Shown in pieces: positions 25,883-33,639 of a DNA stretch of 64,000 nucleotides (position 1 is its first letter; each line of letters opens with the position of its first letter). This stretch comes from an uncultured Thiohalocapsa sp. (lineage in GTDB: Bacteria; Pseudomonadota; Gammaproteobacteria; Chromatiales; Chromatiaceae), in contig NZ_CAJXYK010000016.1 of the NCBI RefSeq assembly GCF_913063425.1, forward strand, positions 1 to 64,000, given 5' to 3'. Below the pieces are notes generated by a model. That model did no database searches, was not told the DNA's origin, and worked only from the letters and a program-made list of their open reading frames with translations. Both the position numbers and the translations under genes were made by a program.

Positions 25883-28033
25883 ATGAGCGAGACCCTCTAC
25901 AGCCCGGACTGGTACCGCGTGGCGCCGCTCAGGCCGCGCCTGCGCGCCCACGCCCAGATGCACCGGCACGCCTACCGGGATGCGGTCTGGTACGTGCTGG
26001 AGGACACCGCCAGCGGGCGCTGCCACCGCCTCTCCGCCGGCGCCTACGGGCTCGTGGGCATGCTGGACGGCGTGCGCACCGTGCAGCAGATCTGGGACGC
26101 CGCCCAGGCCCGTGACGGCGAGGACGCACCCACCCAGCAAGAGACCATCCGCCTGCTCGGTCAGCTCCATGCAGCGGACCTGCTGGTGGCGGACCTGCCG
26201 CCGGACAGCGCCGAGATCGCCGAGCGCCACGACCGCCAGCAGCGCCGGCAGCTGCGCCAGCGCCTGGCCCAGCCGCTCGCCGTGCGCATACCCCTGTGGG
26301 ACCCGGACGCCTTCCTGACCCGCTGGCTGTGGCTGGTGCGCCCGCTTTTCAGCTGGGTCGGGCTGCTGCTCTGGCTCGCGGTGGTGGTCACGGGTGCGGT
26401 GCTGGCGGCAAGCCATTGGTCCGCCCTCACCGGCAATCTGGTGGACCGGGTGCTGAGCGCGCAGAACCTGCTGCTGCTGTGGCTCGCCTACCCGCTGGTG
26501 AAGGCGGTGCACGAGCTGGGCCACGGCTTCGCCGCCAAGCGCTGGGGCGGCGAGGTGCACGAGATCGGCATCATGTTCCTGGTGCTGATGCCGGTGCCCT
26601 ATGTGGAGGCGTCATCGGCCTCGGCCTTCCCGGACAAGTACCAGCGCATGGTGGTGGGCGCCATCGGCATCATGGTGGAGCTCTGTCTCGCCGCCCTGGC
26701 CCTGTTCCTGTGGCTTGCGATGGAGCCCGGCGTGGCCCGGGCGCTCGCCTTCAACGTCATGCTCATCGGCGGGGTCTCGACGCTCTTCTTCAACGGCAAT
26801 CCGCTGCTGCGCTTCGACGGCTACTATGTGCTGGCTGACTGGCTGGAGATCCCGAACCTCGCCACCCGCGCGCAGCAGTACCTGGGCTGGCTCACCCAGC
26901 ATCACCTGTTCGGCGCCCGCGACCTGGACCCGCCCCACAGCGCACCCGGCGAGCGCGGCTGGCTGGTGTTCTACGGCATCGCCTCCTTCCTGTACCGGCA
27001 GTTCATCCTGTTCGCCATCGTGCTGTTCATCGCCGGCCAGTTCTTTGTGCTCGGCGTGCTGCTGGCCATCTGGGCGGTGACGCAGCAGCTCCTCTGGCCC
27101 CTCGTGAAGGGCCTGCACTTCGTGCTCACCAACCCCAAGCTCGACCGGCGCCGCGCCCGGGCGGTGCTGGTCACCGCCAGCCTCGCGGCGGCGCTGCTGG
27201 CGGTGATCGCCGTGGTGCCGGTGCCGTCCTGGACGCGCACGGAGGGCGTGGTGCAGCTGCCCGAGGAGGCACGGCTGCGGGTGCAGGCGGCAGGCACCGT
27301 CACCCGGGTGCTCGCCGCCGACGGCAGCCGGGTACAGGCGGGGCAGCCGCTCCTGGCGCTGGCGGACCCCTATCTGGACGCGGAAGTGGCGCTGCTTCAG
27401 GCGCGCCTGCGCGAGCTCGACGCCCGCCTCACCGCCGCGCAGGTCACCGACCGCTCCCGCACCCGGGTGCTGCACGAGGAGATCGCCCAGGCCCGCCGCG
27501 ACCTGCAGCGCGCGCAGGAGAAACAGGCCGGCCTGGTGCTGAAGAGCCCGGCGGCGGGGCAGCTGGTGCTGCCGGACGCCGCCGACCTGCCCGGACGCCA
27601 CCTCGCCCGCGGCACCCCGGTGGGCTATGTGACGGCGCCGGGCCGCGCCGAGATTCGCGCCGTGGTGGACGAAGATCGCATCGGCCTGGTGCGCGAGCGC
27701 ACCGACGCCGTGTCCGTGCGGCTGCGGTCCTGGGCAGCGCAGCCCGCAGCGAGCCGCATCCTGCGCCAGGTGCCGGCGGCCACCCAGGACCTGCCGGCGG
27801 CGGCGCTCGGCAGCGGCGGCGGCGGGCCGGTGGCGCTGGACCCCACGGACCCCAACGGCCGCCGGGCGCTCACGCCCGTGTTCGTGCTGGATCTGGCGCT
27901 GCCGCCGGCGCTCGCCGCCGAGGCCCTGCCCGGGCAGCGCGTGGCGGTGCGTCTGGACCACGGCGCCGAGCCCCTGTCGGTGCAGTGGTACCGGGCGCTG
28001 CGCCAGCTGTTCCTGTCGCACTTTCAGGTCTGA
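25883..28033 (+). CDS. PqqD-like / M50 site-2 protease / HlyD fusion membrane protein
   Basis: A 716-residue protein. Residues about 1-105 resemble a PqqD-type winged helix (VLEDTASGRCHRLSAGAYGL then VRTVQQIWDAA), the fold used as a peptide-recognition element. Residues about 150-440 form several membrane helices with the zinc-metalloprotease motif HELGH at 210-214 and the second M50 motif GNPLLRFDGYY at about 305-315, so the protease looks intact. Residues about 450-716 are a HlyD-type adaptor with lipoyl halves (RVQAAGTVTRVLAADGSRVQ; LKSPAAGQLVLP) and a coiled coil between. The start is ATG 25883 with AGGAC just upstream; a more distal in-frame ATG at 25835 would overlap the previous gene. 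It probably combines substrate recognition, intramembrane cleavage and passage toward the periplasm. The substrate is unknown; the giant LEPR-XLL protein is the obvious candidate. Confidence 0.85.
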   Translation: MSETLYSPDWYRVAPLRPRLRAHAQMHRHAYRDAVWYVLEDTASGRCHRLSAGAYGLVGMLDGVRTVQQIWDAAQARDGEDAPTQQETIRLLGQLHAADLLVADLPPDSAEIAERHDRQQRRQLRQRLAQPLAVRIPLWDPDAFLTRWLWLVRPLFSWVGLLLWLAVVVTGAVLAASHWSALTGNLVDRVLSAQNLLLLWLAYPLVKAVHELGHGFAAKRWGGEVHEIGIMFLVLMPVPYVEASSASAFPDKYQRMVVGAIGIMVELCLAALALFLWLAMEPGVARALAFNVMLIGGVSTLFFNGNPLLRFDGYYVLADWLEIPNLATRAQQYLGWLTQHHLFGARDLDPPHSAPGERGWLVFYGIASFLYRQFILFAIVLFIAGQFFVLGVLLAIWAVTQQLLWPLVKGLHFVLTNPKLDRRRARAVLVTASLAAALLAVIAVVPVPSWTRTEGVVQLPEEARLRVQAAGTVTRVLAADGSRVQAGQPLLALADPYLDAEVALLQARLRELDARLTAAQVTDRSRTRVLHEEIAQARRDLQRAQEKQAGLVLKSPAAGQLVLPDAADLPGRHLARGTPVGYVTAPGRAEIRAVVDEDRIGLVRERTDAVSVRLRSWAAQPAASRILRQVPAATQDLPAAALGSGGGGPVALDPTDPNGRRALTPVFVLDLALPPALAAEALPGQRVAVRLDHGAEPLSVQWYRALRQLFLSHFQV

Positions 28034-28037
28034 GGCC

Positions 28038-30047
28038 GTGCTCACCGGTTGGCACACACTGCTCGCGCCACCGCCGGTGCCGCGCCCCGGCCCGGTGCTG
28101 GGCACCTATCCGGAGCGGGCCTTGTCCCGGCTCGGGCCGCTGGAGCGACTCTGGGACCGCAGCCTGGGCACGCTCCGGGGCCTGGCACCCGCGCACACGC
28201 GGCGCTGGCAGGGCATCGTGCGCGCCGTGCACCGCCAGGCACCGGCGCTGGCGGCGCTCGACGGCCCCGCGCTGGCGGCGGCGGTGGCAGACGCACGCGT
28301 GGCGCTGCGCCGGCAGGGGCTCAGCCGCGCACCCTGCATCCGCGCCTTCGCCCTGGTGCGCGAGCAGGCCCACCGCGTGCTGGGCCTCACCCCCTACGAC
28401 GAGCAGCTGCTGGGCGGCTGGGCCATGCTGCGCGGGCGGCTCGCGGAGATGCAGACCGGCGAGGGCAAGACCCTGACGGCGACGCTGCCGGCGGCCACCG
28501 CCGCGCTCGCCGGCATCCCAGTGCACGTGATCACGGTCAACGACTACCTGGTCCGGCGCGATGCCGGGCAGATGGGTCCCCTGTACCGGGCGCTGGGCCT
28601 GAGCGTGGGTGCCGTCACCGCAGACATGGACCACGCCGCCCGCCGCGCCGCCTACGCCTGCGACATCGTCTACTGCACCAACAAGCAGCTGGTGTTCGAC
28701 TATCTGCGCGACCGCCTGGCGCGCGGCGGCGCCGGCGCCCTGCGCCTGCGCCTGGATGGCCTCTTCGGCAGCGCCGCCGTGGGCGGGCGCCTGCTGCTGC
28801 GCGGGCTCTGCTTCGCCATCGTCGACGAGGCCGACAGCGTGCTCATCGACGAGGCGCGCACCCCGCTGGTGATCTCCGGCGGCGCCGGCGCGGATGCCGA
28901 CCCGGACCCGGCGGTGTACCGGCAGGCGCTGGCGGCGGCGGCGGCGCTGCGCGAAGGCACCGACTTTCGCCTGCGCCGCGCCGAGCGGGAGGTGGAGCTG
29001 ACAGACACAGGCCGCGCCGCCCTCGAGGAATCCATGGACGGGCTCGGCCGCGTCTGGCACAACGCCCGCCAGCGCGAGGAACTGGTGCGCCAGGCCCTGT
29101 ACGCGGCGCACCTGCTCAAGCGCGACACGCACTACCTGGTGGCGGACGACAAGGTGCAGATCGTCGACGCCTACACCGGCCGGCTCATGCGGGACCGCAC
29201 CTGGGAGCGCGGCCTGCACCAGCTGGTGGAGACCAAGGAGGGCTGTACGCTCACGCCGCGCAATGCCACCCTCGCCCGCATCAGCTACCAGCGCTTCTTC
29301 CGCCGCTACCTGCACCTGGCGGGCATGACCGGCACCGCCCGCGAGGTGGCCGCAGAGCTCTGGGCCGTGTATCGCCTGGGCGTGGCCCTGGTGCCGACGC
29401 ACAAGCCCCTGCGCCGCCACCTGCTGGGCGAGCGCGTGCACCGCGATGCGGGGGCCAAGTGGCGGGCGGTGGTGGCGCGGGTGCAGCGCATGCACGCCGC
29501 AGGCCGGCCGGTGCTGGTGGGCACGGTGTCGGTGGAGGCGTCCGAGCAGCTGAGCGCCCGACTCACCGCCGCCGCCATCCCGCACCAGGTGCTGAACGCC
29601 CGTCAGGACGCAGACGAGGCCGCGGTCATTGCCGCCGCCGGTGCACCGGGGCAGGTGACGGTGGCCACGAACATGGCCGGGCGCGGCACCGACATCCGGC
29701 TCGCCCCCGGCGTGGCGGCGCACGGTGGACTGCATGTCATTGCCACCGCCCGCCATGAGGCCCGGCGCATCGACCGCCAGCTCTTCGGCCGCTGCGCCCG
29801 CCAGGGAGACCCGGGCAGCGCCGAGGCGCTGACGGCGCTGGACGACCCGCTGCCGGCGCAGAGCCGCTGGTGCAGGCCCGCGGCCCTGCTGCCCTGCGCC
29901 GCCCAGGGCTGCGCGCCGCTGGCGGTGTGGCTGGAGCGCCGCGCCCAGCGCGCGGCGGAGGGCCGCCACGCCCGGGTGCGCCGGCGTCTGTTGCAGCTGG
30001 ACGAGCAGGTGGGCCGGCTGCTCGCCTTCACCGGCCGGGGGGAATGA
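28038..30047 (+). CDS. SecA-like translocation ATPase, C-terminally truncated
   Basis: 669 residues against about 900 for housekeeping SecA. Clear SecA features are Walker A MQTGEGKT (about 138-145), ITVNDYLVRRDA, CTNKQLVFDYLRD, DEAD-box VDEADSVLIDEARTPL (about 262-277), MTGTAREVAAEL (about 430), VTVATNMAGRGTDIRL (about 540-555) and a variant motif VI GRCARQGDPGS (canonical GRSGRQGDPGS). The protein stops just after NBD2 at the start of the helical scaffold. The helical wing, the rest of the scaffold and the Cys-rich SEC-C tail are missing. The start is GTG 28038, four bases after the M50 gene's stop. Its last bases overlap the next ATG (ATGA). It is therefore an accessory SecA paralogue dedicated to this operon, not the general SecA. 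Confidence 0.88.
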   Translation: MLTGWHTLLAPPPVPRPGPVLGTYPERALSRLGPLERLWDRSLGTLRGLAPAHTRRWQGIVRAVHRQAPALAALDGPALAAAVADARVALRRQGLSRAPCIRAFALVREQAHRVLGLTPYDEQLLGGWAMLRGRLAEMQTGEGKTLTATLPAATAALAGIPVHVITVNDYLVRRDAGQMGPLYRALGLSVGAVTADMDHAARRAAYACDIVYCTNKQLVFDYLRDRLARGGAGALRLRLDGLFGSAAVGGRLLLRGLCFAIVDEADSVLIDEARTPLVISGGAGADADPDPAVYRQALAAAAALREGTDFRLRRAEREVELTDTGRAALEESMDGLGRVWHNARQREELVRQALYAAHLLKRDTHYLVADDKVQIVDAYTGRLMRDRTWERGLHQLVETKEGCTLTPRNATLARISYQRFFRRYLHLAGMTGTAREVAAELWAVYRLGVALVPTHKPLRRHLLGERVHRDAGAKWRAVVARVQRMHAAGRPVLVGTVSVEASEQLSARLTAAAIPHQVLNARQDADEAAVIAAAGAPGQVTVATNMAGRGTDIRLAPGVAAHGGLHVIATARHEARRIDRQLFGRCARQGDPGSAEALTALDDPLPAQSRWCRPAALLPCAAQGCAPLAVWLERRAQRAAEGRHARVRRRLLQLDEQVGRLLAFTGRGE

Positions 30048-30871
30048 GCATGAGACAACACAGATATCCGGTCACTGCGGCGGCGGTGCTGTGCAGCCTG
30101 GCGGCGGCGATGCCGGCCCAGGCGTCGGACCTCGCCGGCTTCGACTGCGTCATCGAGCCCGCCAGCGTCACCGAGGTCAGCACCCGCGAGGAGGGCATTC
30201 TGGAATCCCTCACCGTCGGTCGCGGCGATCAGGTGCGCGCAGGCCAGGTCATCGGCTGGCTCAATCGCGACGTGGAGCAGGCCACGGTGGACCTCGCCGA
30301 AGCCCGCGCCACGGTGGATGCGGAGATCGCGGAGCTGGAAGAAAGCCTCGCCTTCGCCGAGCGGGAGCGCGCGCGCATCCAGCAGCTCTCCGAGGCCAAG
30401 GCCATCTCTGCCACCGAGCAGGACAAGGCCACCAGCGAGGCCAAGCGCGCCGCACTGCGCCTACAGCAGGCCCTGGAGCAGCGCCGCATCGCCGAGCTGG
30501 AGCTGGCCCGCGCGCGCCGGCTGCTCGCCAACCGCAACATCCAGAGCCCCGTGGACGGCGTGGTGATGGAGCAGCTGATGGCGCCCGGCGAGTCCGCCGA
30601 GAACCGCCCCATCCTGCGCATCGCCGAGCTGGACCCGCTGCACGTGGAGATCTTCGTGCCCGTGGAGCGCTTCGGCGCCATCGATGTGGGCATGCGGGCT
30701 GCGGTGATGCCCCGCTACCCCGGGGCCGAGCCCCAGCAGGCGGAGGTCACCGTGGTGGACCAGGTCATCGACGCCGCGAGCGACACCTTCGGCGTGCGGC
30801 TGCGGCTGCCGAATCCGGACTTTCGCATCCCGGGCGGGGTGCGCTGCGATATCCGCTTCCTGCCGGACTGA
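30044..30871 (+). CDS. Periplasmic HlyD/RND-type adaptor protein
   Basis: 275 residues with a cleavable signal peptide (YPVTAAAVLCSLAAAMPAQA/S). An N-terminal lipoyl half (ILESLTVGRGDQVRAGQVIG), a coiled-coil hairpin of about 90 residues rich in Glu, Arg and Ala, a second lipoyl half (NIQSPVDGVVMEQLMAPGES) and a beta-barrel follow. It lacks a membrane anchor, unlike the other two HlyD-type proteins of the operon. ATG 30044 overlaps the SecA-like stop by four bases; a second ATG at 30050 lies nearer the GGGGGGA ribosome-binding stretch and may be the real start. It is the last gene of the operon and ends 19 bases before the stop of the convergent radical SAM gene. No TolC-type outer-membrane channel is present nearby. 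Confidence 0.85.
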   Translation: MSMRQHRYPVTAAAVLCSLAAAMPAQASDLAGFDCVIEPASVTEVSTREEGILESLTVGRGDQVRAGQVIGWLNRDVEQATVDLAEARATVDAEIAELEESLAFAERERARIQQLSEAKAISATEQDKATSEAKRAALRLQQALEQRRIAELELARARRLLANRNIQSPVDGVVMEQLMAPGESAENRPILRIAELDPLHVEIFVPVERFGAIDVGMRAAVMPRYPGAEPQQAEVTVVDQVIDAASDTFGVRLRLPNPDFRIPGGVRCDIRFLPD

Positions 30872-30890
30872 GTCGGGCCGTCCCAGACGC

Positions 30891-31856
30891 TCAGGCCCGC
30901 TTGACCGCCGGCGGCTCGCCCCAGCGCCGGGCGGCGGGGTCCTCGGCAAGCGGCGTCAGCGCCGTGGCCTCGTGGCCGTACTTGCGGATGTAGGCGGTGT
31001 TGAGGCCGAGGCACTCGCTCGCCGCACAGCGCTCGCGGTGCACGCACTGGTAGAAGCCATTGCGCATGAATTCGTCCCAGAAGGCCGGGTCGATGAACAG
31101 GTTGGGCTGGTCGTTGTAGACCAGGTGCGCATCGGTGCCGAGCAGGCAGGCGGGGAAGTTCTTGATCTCGATCTCGCGGCCATGGGCACGGCAGCGCTCG
31201 ATGGCCCGGCGCAGATAGGGCAGCACGTCCTGGTGGCGCGGGATCAGGTCCTTGGCATCGTCCTCACGCATGGGCCAGTAGGCCCAGAACTCCATCTGCA
31301 CCAGGCGCTTCAGGTGCGCGAGTCGCTCCACCACGTCCGGCAGCAGCCGGTAGCTGCGCTCGGTGACCACGGTGTTGGTGAGGCTCACCACGTGCGGATA
31401 CTGCTCCAGATTCTCCAAGCCCCGCAGGGTCTTGTCGAAGGAGCCCCGCACCGTGGTGATGCGGTCGTGGCTCGCAGCGTCACTGCCGGCAACGCTGACG
31501 AAGAACTCATCCACGCCCGCATCCACCAGCCGCGCCAGGTAGTCCGCCTTGGCGAGGTGCATGCCGTGGGTCTGGATGCGCACGTGGCGGAAGCCGGACT
31601 GGTGCGCCCGGCGGGCCAGCTCCGGCAGGTCGCGGTGCAGGGTGATCTCGGAGCCGGTGAGGATGAGGCCGTGCCAGCGGCGCTCGGCGCGGTTGCGCGC
31701 GAGCAGGGCCTCGAAGTCCTGCCGGCGGCCGGGGTGCAGCCGGTCCATGGTGCCCTCGATCATGCAGTGCTCGCAGCGCAGGTTGCAGCGGAACTCCATG
31801 GTGATGGAGGCGTAGCGCTTGGGGTCGAAGCGCGCGCGGTGCTCGGCTGGCGTCAT
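30891..31856 (-). CDS. Radical SAM enzyme with C-terminal cysteine cluster
   Basis: 321 residues. The radical SAM 4Fe-4S motif is CNLRCEHC (about residues 24-31, CxxxCxxC), followed by the glycine motif region LILTGSEITLHRDL. The C-terminus has further cysteines (PACLLG, then CVHRERCAASECLGLN), resembling the SPASM/twitch auxiliary-cluster region used by peptide- and natural-product-modifying members. The start is ATG 31856, overlapping the upstream gene's TGA by one base, so the two are translationally coupled. It ends a four-gene minus-strand cluster with two unknown proteins and an O-methyltransferase. The substrate is unknown. The nearby PqqD-like domain in the M50 fusion makes a peptide substrate thinkable, but the two operons are convergent, not shared. 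Confidence 0.85.
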   Translation of the reverse strand: MTPAEHRARFDPKRYASITMEFRCNLRCEHCMIEGTMDRLHPGRRQDFEALLARNRAERRWHGLILTGSEITLHRDLPELARRAHQSGFRHVRIQTHGMHLAKADYLARLVDAGVDEFFVSVAGSDAASHDRITTVRGSFDKTLRGLENLEQYPHVVSLTNTVVTERSYRLLPDVVERLAHLKRLVQMEFWAYWPMREDDAKDLIPRHQDVLPYLRRAIERCRAHGREIEIKNFPACLLGTDAHLVYNDQPNLFIDPAFWDEFMRNGFYQCVHRERCAASECLGLNTAYIRKYGHEATALTPLAEDPAARRWGEPPAVKRA

Positions 31857-32728
31857 CACAGATACCCGAAGAAGCTGACCTTGGGCACCTGCAGCCGCCC
31901 GCCGGTCATGCGGTAGTCGAAGGCGAGGTCGAAGCGCAGGTGATCGAGCCGCGCGCGGTGGTGCTCGGCAAAGGCCGTGAGCGCGGGGGGAAAGCCGAAG
32001 CGCCGCAGAAAGACCACCAGTACATCGATGCCGAGGCGGGTGAAATACACGGCGTCGTTGTCGCGCTTGTTGGCCACCACGGTGGTCTCGCAGCCCATCA
32101 GCTCCGGCAGGAGCACCTGCTCCATCCGCAACAGCGTCGGGTCGAGGTGCACGGACTCCAAGACCTTCTGCTCGATTTCCGACCGTTGGCGTCGGGTACT
32201 GAAGAAATAGTAGAGATTCCGGAAGCTCAGACCCGCCGCGGTCAGCTCGTAGCAGAGCCCCGCCGAGACGCTGCTGCCGGGGGTGCCGATATAGAGGCTC
32301 AGGGCATCGATGCCGCGGCGCCCGCGGACAAGGTCGGCATCGAGGTCCACGGAGCACATGAAATAGGGCAGGTGGCGCGGGTCCGCCAGCTTGGTGGCCG
32401 CAGCCGGCCCCAGCGCGCCGAGGATCTCGGCGACGCCGCGCTGGCGCTGCTGGCGGGCGTAGTCGTAGACGTACAGCTCCCAGCACAGCCGGCCGTCGGC
32501 GAGCTTGACGCCCCAGACGGTGTTGCCGGGGCCGAGCGCCCGCTGCACCGCGCGGCAGAGCGCCCGCAGCGGCTCGACGACGCCGGCGGCGGCGAAGCTC
32601 GCATAGAGCAGGTTGACGCTGCGCAGCTTGCCCGCCGTGGGTGCCGCCGGCGGATAGTCCCAGAGGCAGAAGTCGGTGTAGCGGTCGCCGGGGGCACTCG
32701 GCTCCAGCCAGCTCGGTGTCAAGGTCAT
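31856..32728 (-). CDS. Uncharacterised 290-aa protein of the radical SAM cluster (I)
   Basis: I do not recognise the family. The start ATG 32728 is preceded by GGAGG eleven bases upstream, which lies within the end of the previous gene. The protein looks soluble, with no signal peptide or membrane helix. Its later half has alternating beta strands, for example VWGVKLADGRLCWELYVYDY, DALSLYIGTPGSS and LSFRNLYYFFSTRRQ, and it ends in VPKVSFFGYL. The length equals that of the next gene upstream, and both show repeated aromatic-rich strands (WELYVYDY here, HKLYLELP and LVHLAYKWDP there). They may be distant paralogues or subunits of one enzyme; this is an impression only. The gene is coupled to the radical SAM gene. 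Confidence 0.6.
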   Translation of the reverse strand: MTLTPSWLEPSAPGDRYTDFCLWDYPPAAPTAGKLRSVNLLYASFAAAGVVEPLRALCRAVQRALGPGNTVWGVKLADGRLCWELYVYDYARQQRQRGVAEILGALGPAAATKLADPRHLPYFMCSVDLDADLVRGRRGIDALSLYIGTPGSSVSAGLCYELTAAGLSFRNLYYFFSTRRQRSEIEQKVLESVHLDPTLLRMEQVLLPELMGCETTVVANKRDNDAVYFTRLGIDVLVVFLRRFGFPPALTAFAEHHRARLDHLRFDLAFDYRMTGGRLQVPKVSFFGYL

Positions 32729-32736
32729 GATGTCGA

Positions 32737-33609
32737 TCACCTCCCGCCGGCGGCGGCCGGCGGCGCCAGCCGACCGGCGCCGTAGAACAGGGTGCAGAAG
32801 GGTCGGCCGTCGCGGGCGATGCCGCCGGCGAAATGGCCGAGCGGCGTGTCGGCGAGGGCATCGAGCAGCGCCGCCGCGGCACCAGTCGGCAGATCGAAGC
32901 CGCGTGCGAGACCGAGCAGCGGCGTGCGCAGGGCGCCCACGGGCAGCTCGGCGTCGTACAGGCCGAGGTCGAAGGACCGCCGTTGGTTGCCGCCCTCCGT
33001 CACGGCGAGGAGCATCAGCTCGGCGGCGGACAGGCGTTGCGCGGCGCGGCTCACCAGGGTGCGCGCGGCGTCCCGCAGCAGGTCCGCCGGCGGCGATGCG
33101 CCGGGGAGCAGGCTGTCGATGCGCGCGCACAGGGTCGCGGTGTCGGCGGCAGACCAGTCGCGGTACTGGGCGATGCTGCGCCGCGCCGGGTGCTGCGGGT
33201 CCCACTTGTACGCCAGGTGCACAAGGCGGCCGGCGTCGCCGTTGGCTGCATCCGCCGCGGTGGACCGAGCGGACTGGGGCAGCTCCAGATAGAGCTTGTG
33301 CAGGGTGCGCGGACCCTCGCCCTCGATGGCGACATGCAGGCTGCAGGCGGCGCCAAGGCGGGCCTTCAGGTCCTGGGCGAAGGCGGCCGGCAGCCCGAGC
33401 TCCAGGAGCAGTCGGCCAAGGGCGGCGCTGGCCCGGGGCCTGCGCGGCGGGTGCAGGGTCAGCATGAAGCGGCGGGTGAGCGCCTGCCCCGGCAGAAGCT
33501 TGACGGACGCCTCCCACAACAGCACGGAGGTCAGGGGCCAAAGCCGTTCGGCCAGGGACCAGGCCTCCGCTGAGGGCGCGGTGAGCGGCTGGATGGGCTC
33601 GGCGGCCAT
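32737..33609 (-). CDS. Uncharacterised 290-aa protein of the radical SAM cluster (II)
   Basis: Not recognised. A soluble protein without signal peptide or membrane segments. The start is ATG 33609. It includes FMLTLHPPRRPRASAALGRL, a middle strand pair (HKLYLELP, LVHLAYKWDP), a helical section with repeated Ala and Leu, and a C-terminal GIARDGRPFCTLFYGAGRL strand that parallels the GVKLADGRLCWELYVYDY strand of its neighbour. Its stop lies eight bases before the next start and overlaps that gene's ribosome binding site. It is 30 bases downstream of the O-methyltransferase gene, all minus strand, consistent with a single transcript. Confidence 0.6.
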   Translation of the reverse strand: MAAEPIQPLTAPSAEAWSLAERLWPLTSVLLWEASVKLLPGQALTRRFMLTLHPPRRPRASAALGRLLLELGLPAAFAQDLKARLGAACSLHVAIEGEGPRTLHKLYLELPQSARSTAADAANGDAGRLVHLAYKWDPQHPARRSIAQYRDWSAADTATLCARIDSLLPGASPPADLLRDAARTLVSRAAQRLSAAELMLLAVTEGGNQRRSFDLGLYDAELPVGALRTPLLGLARGFDLPTGAAAALLDALADTPLGHFAGGIARDGRPFCTLFYGAGRLAPPAAAGGR

Positions 33610-33639
33610 GGCGTGCAGCGGCTCCCGCGGCGGTGCCCG

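Noticed and set aside
27870-29969. 699-codon minus-strand frame opposite the SecA-like gene
   Set aside because: The SecA motifs on the plus strand are unambiguous; the minus frame shows no known domain.
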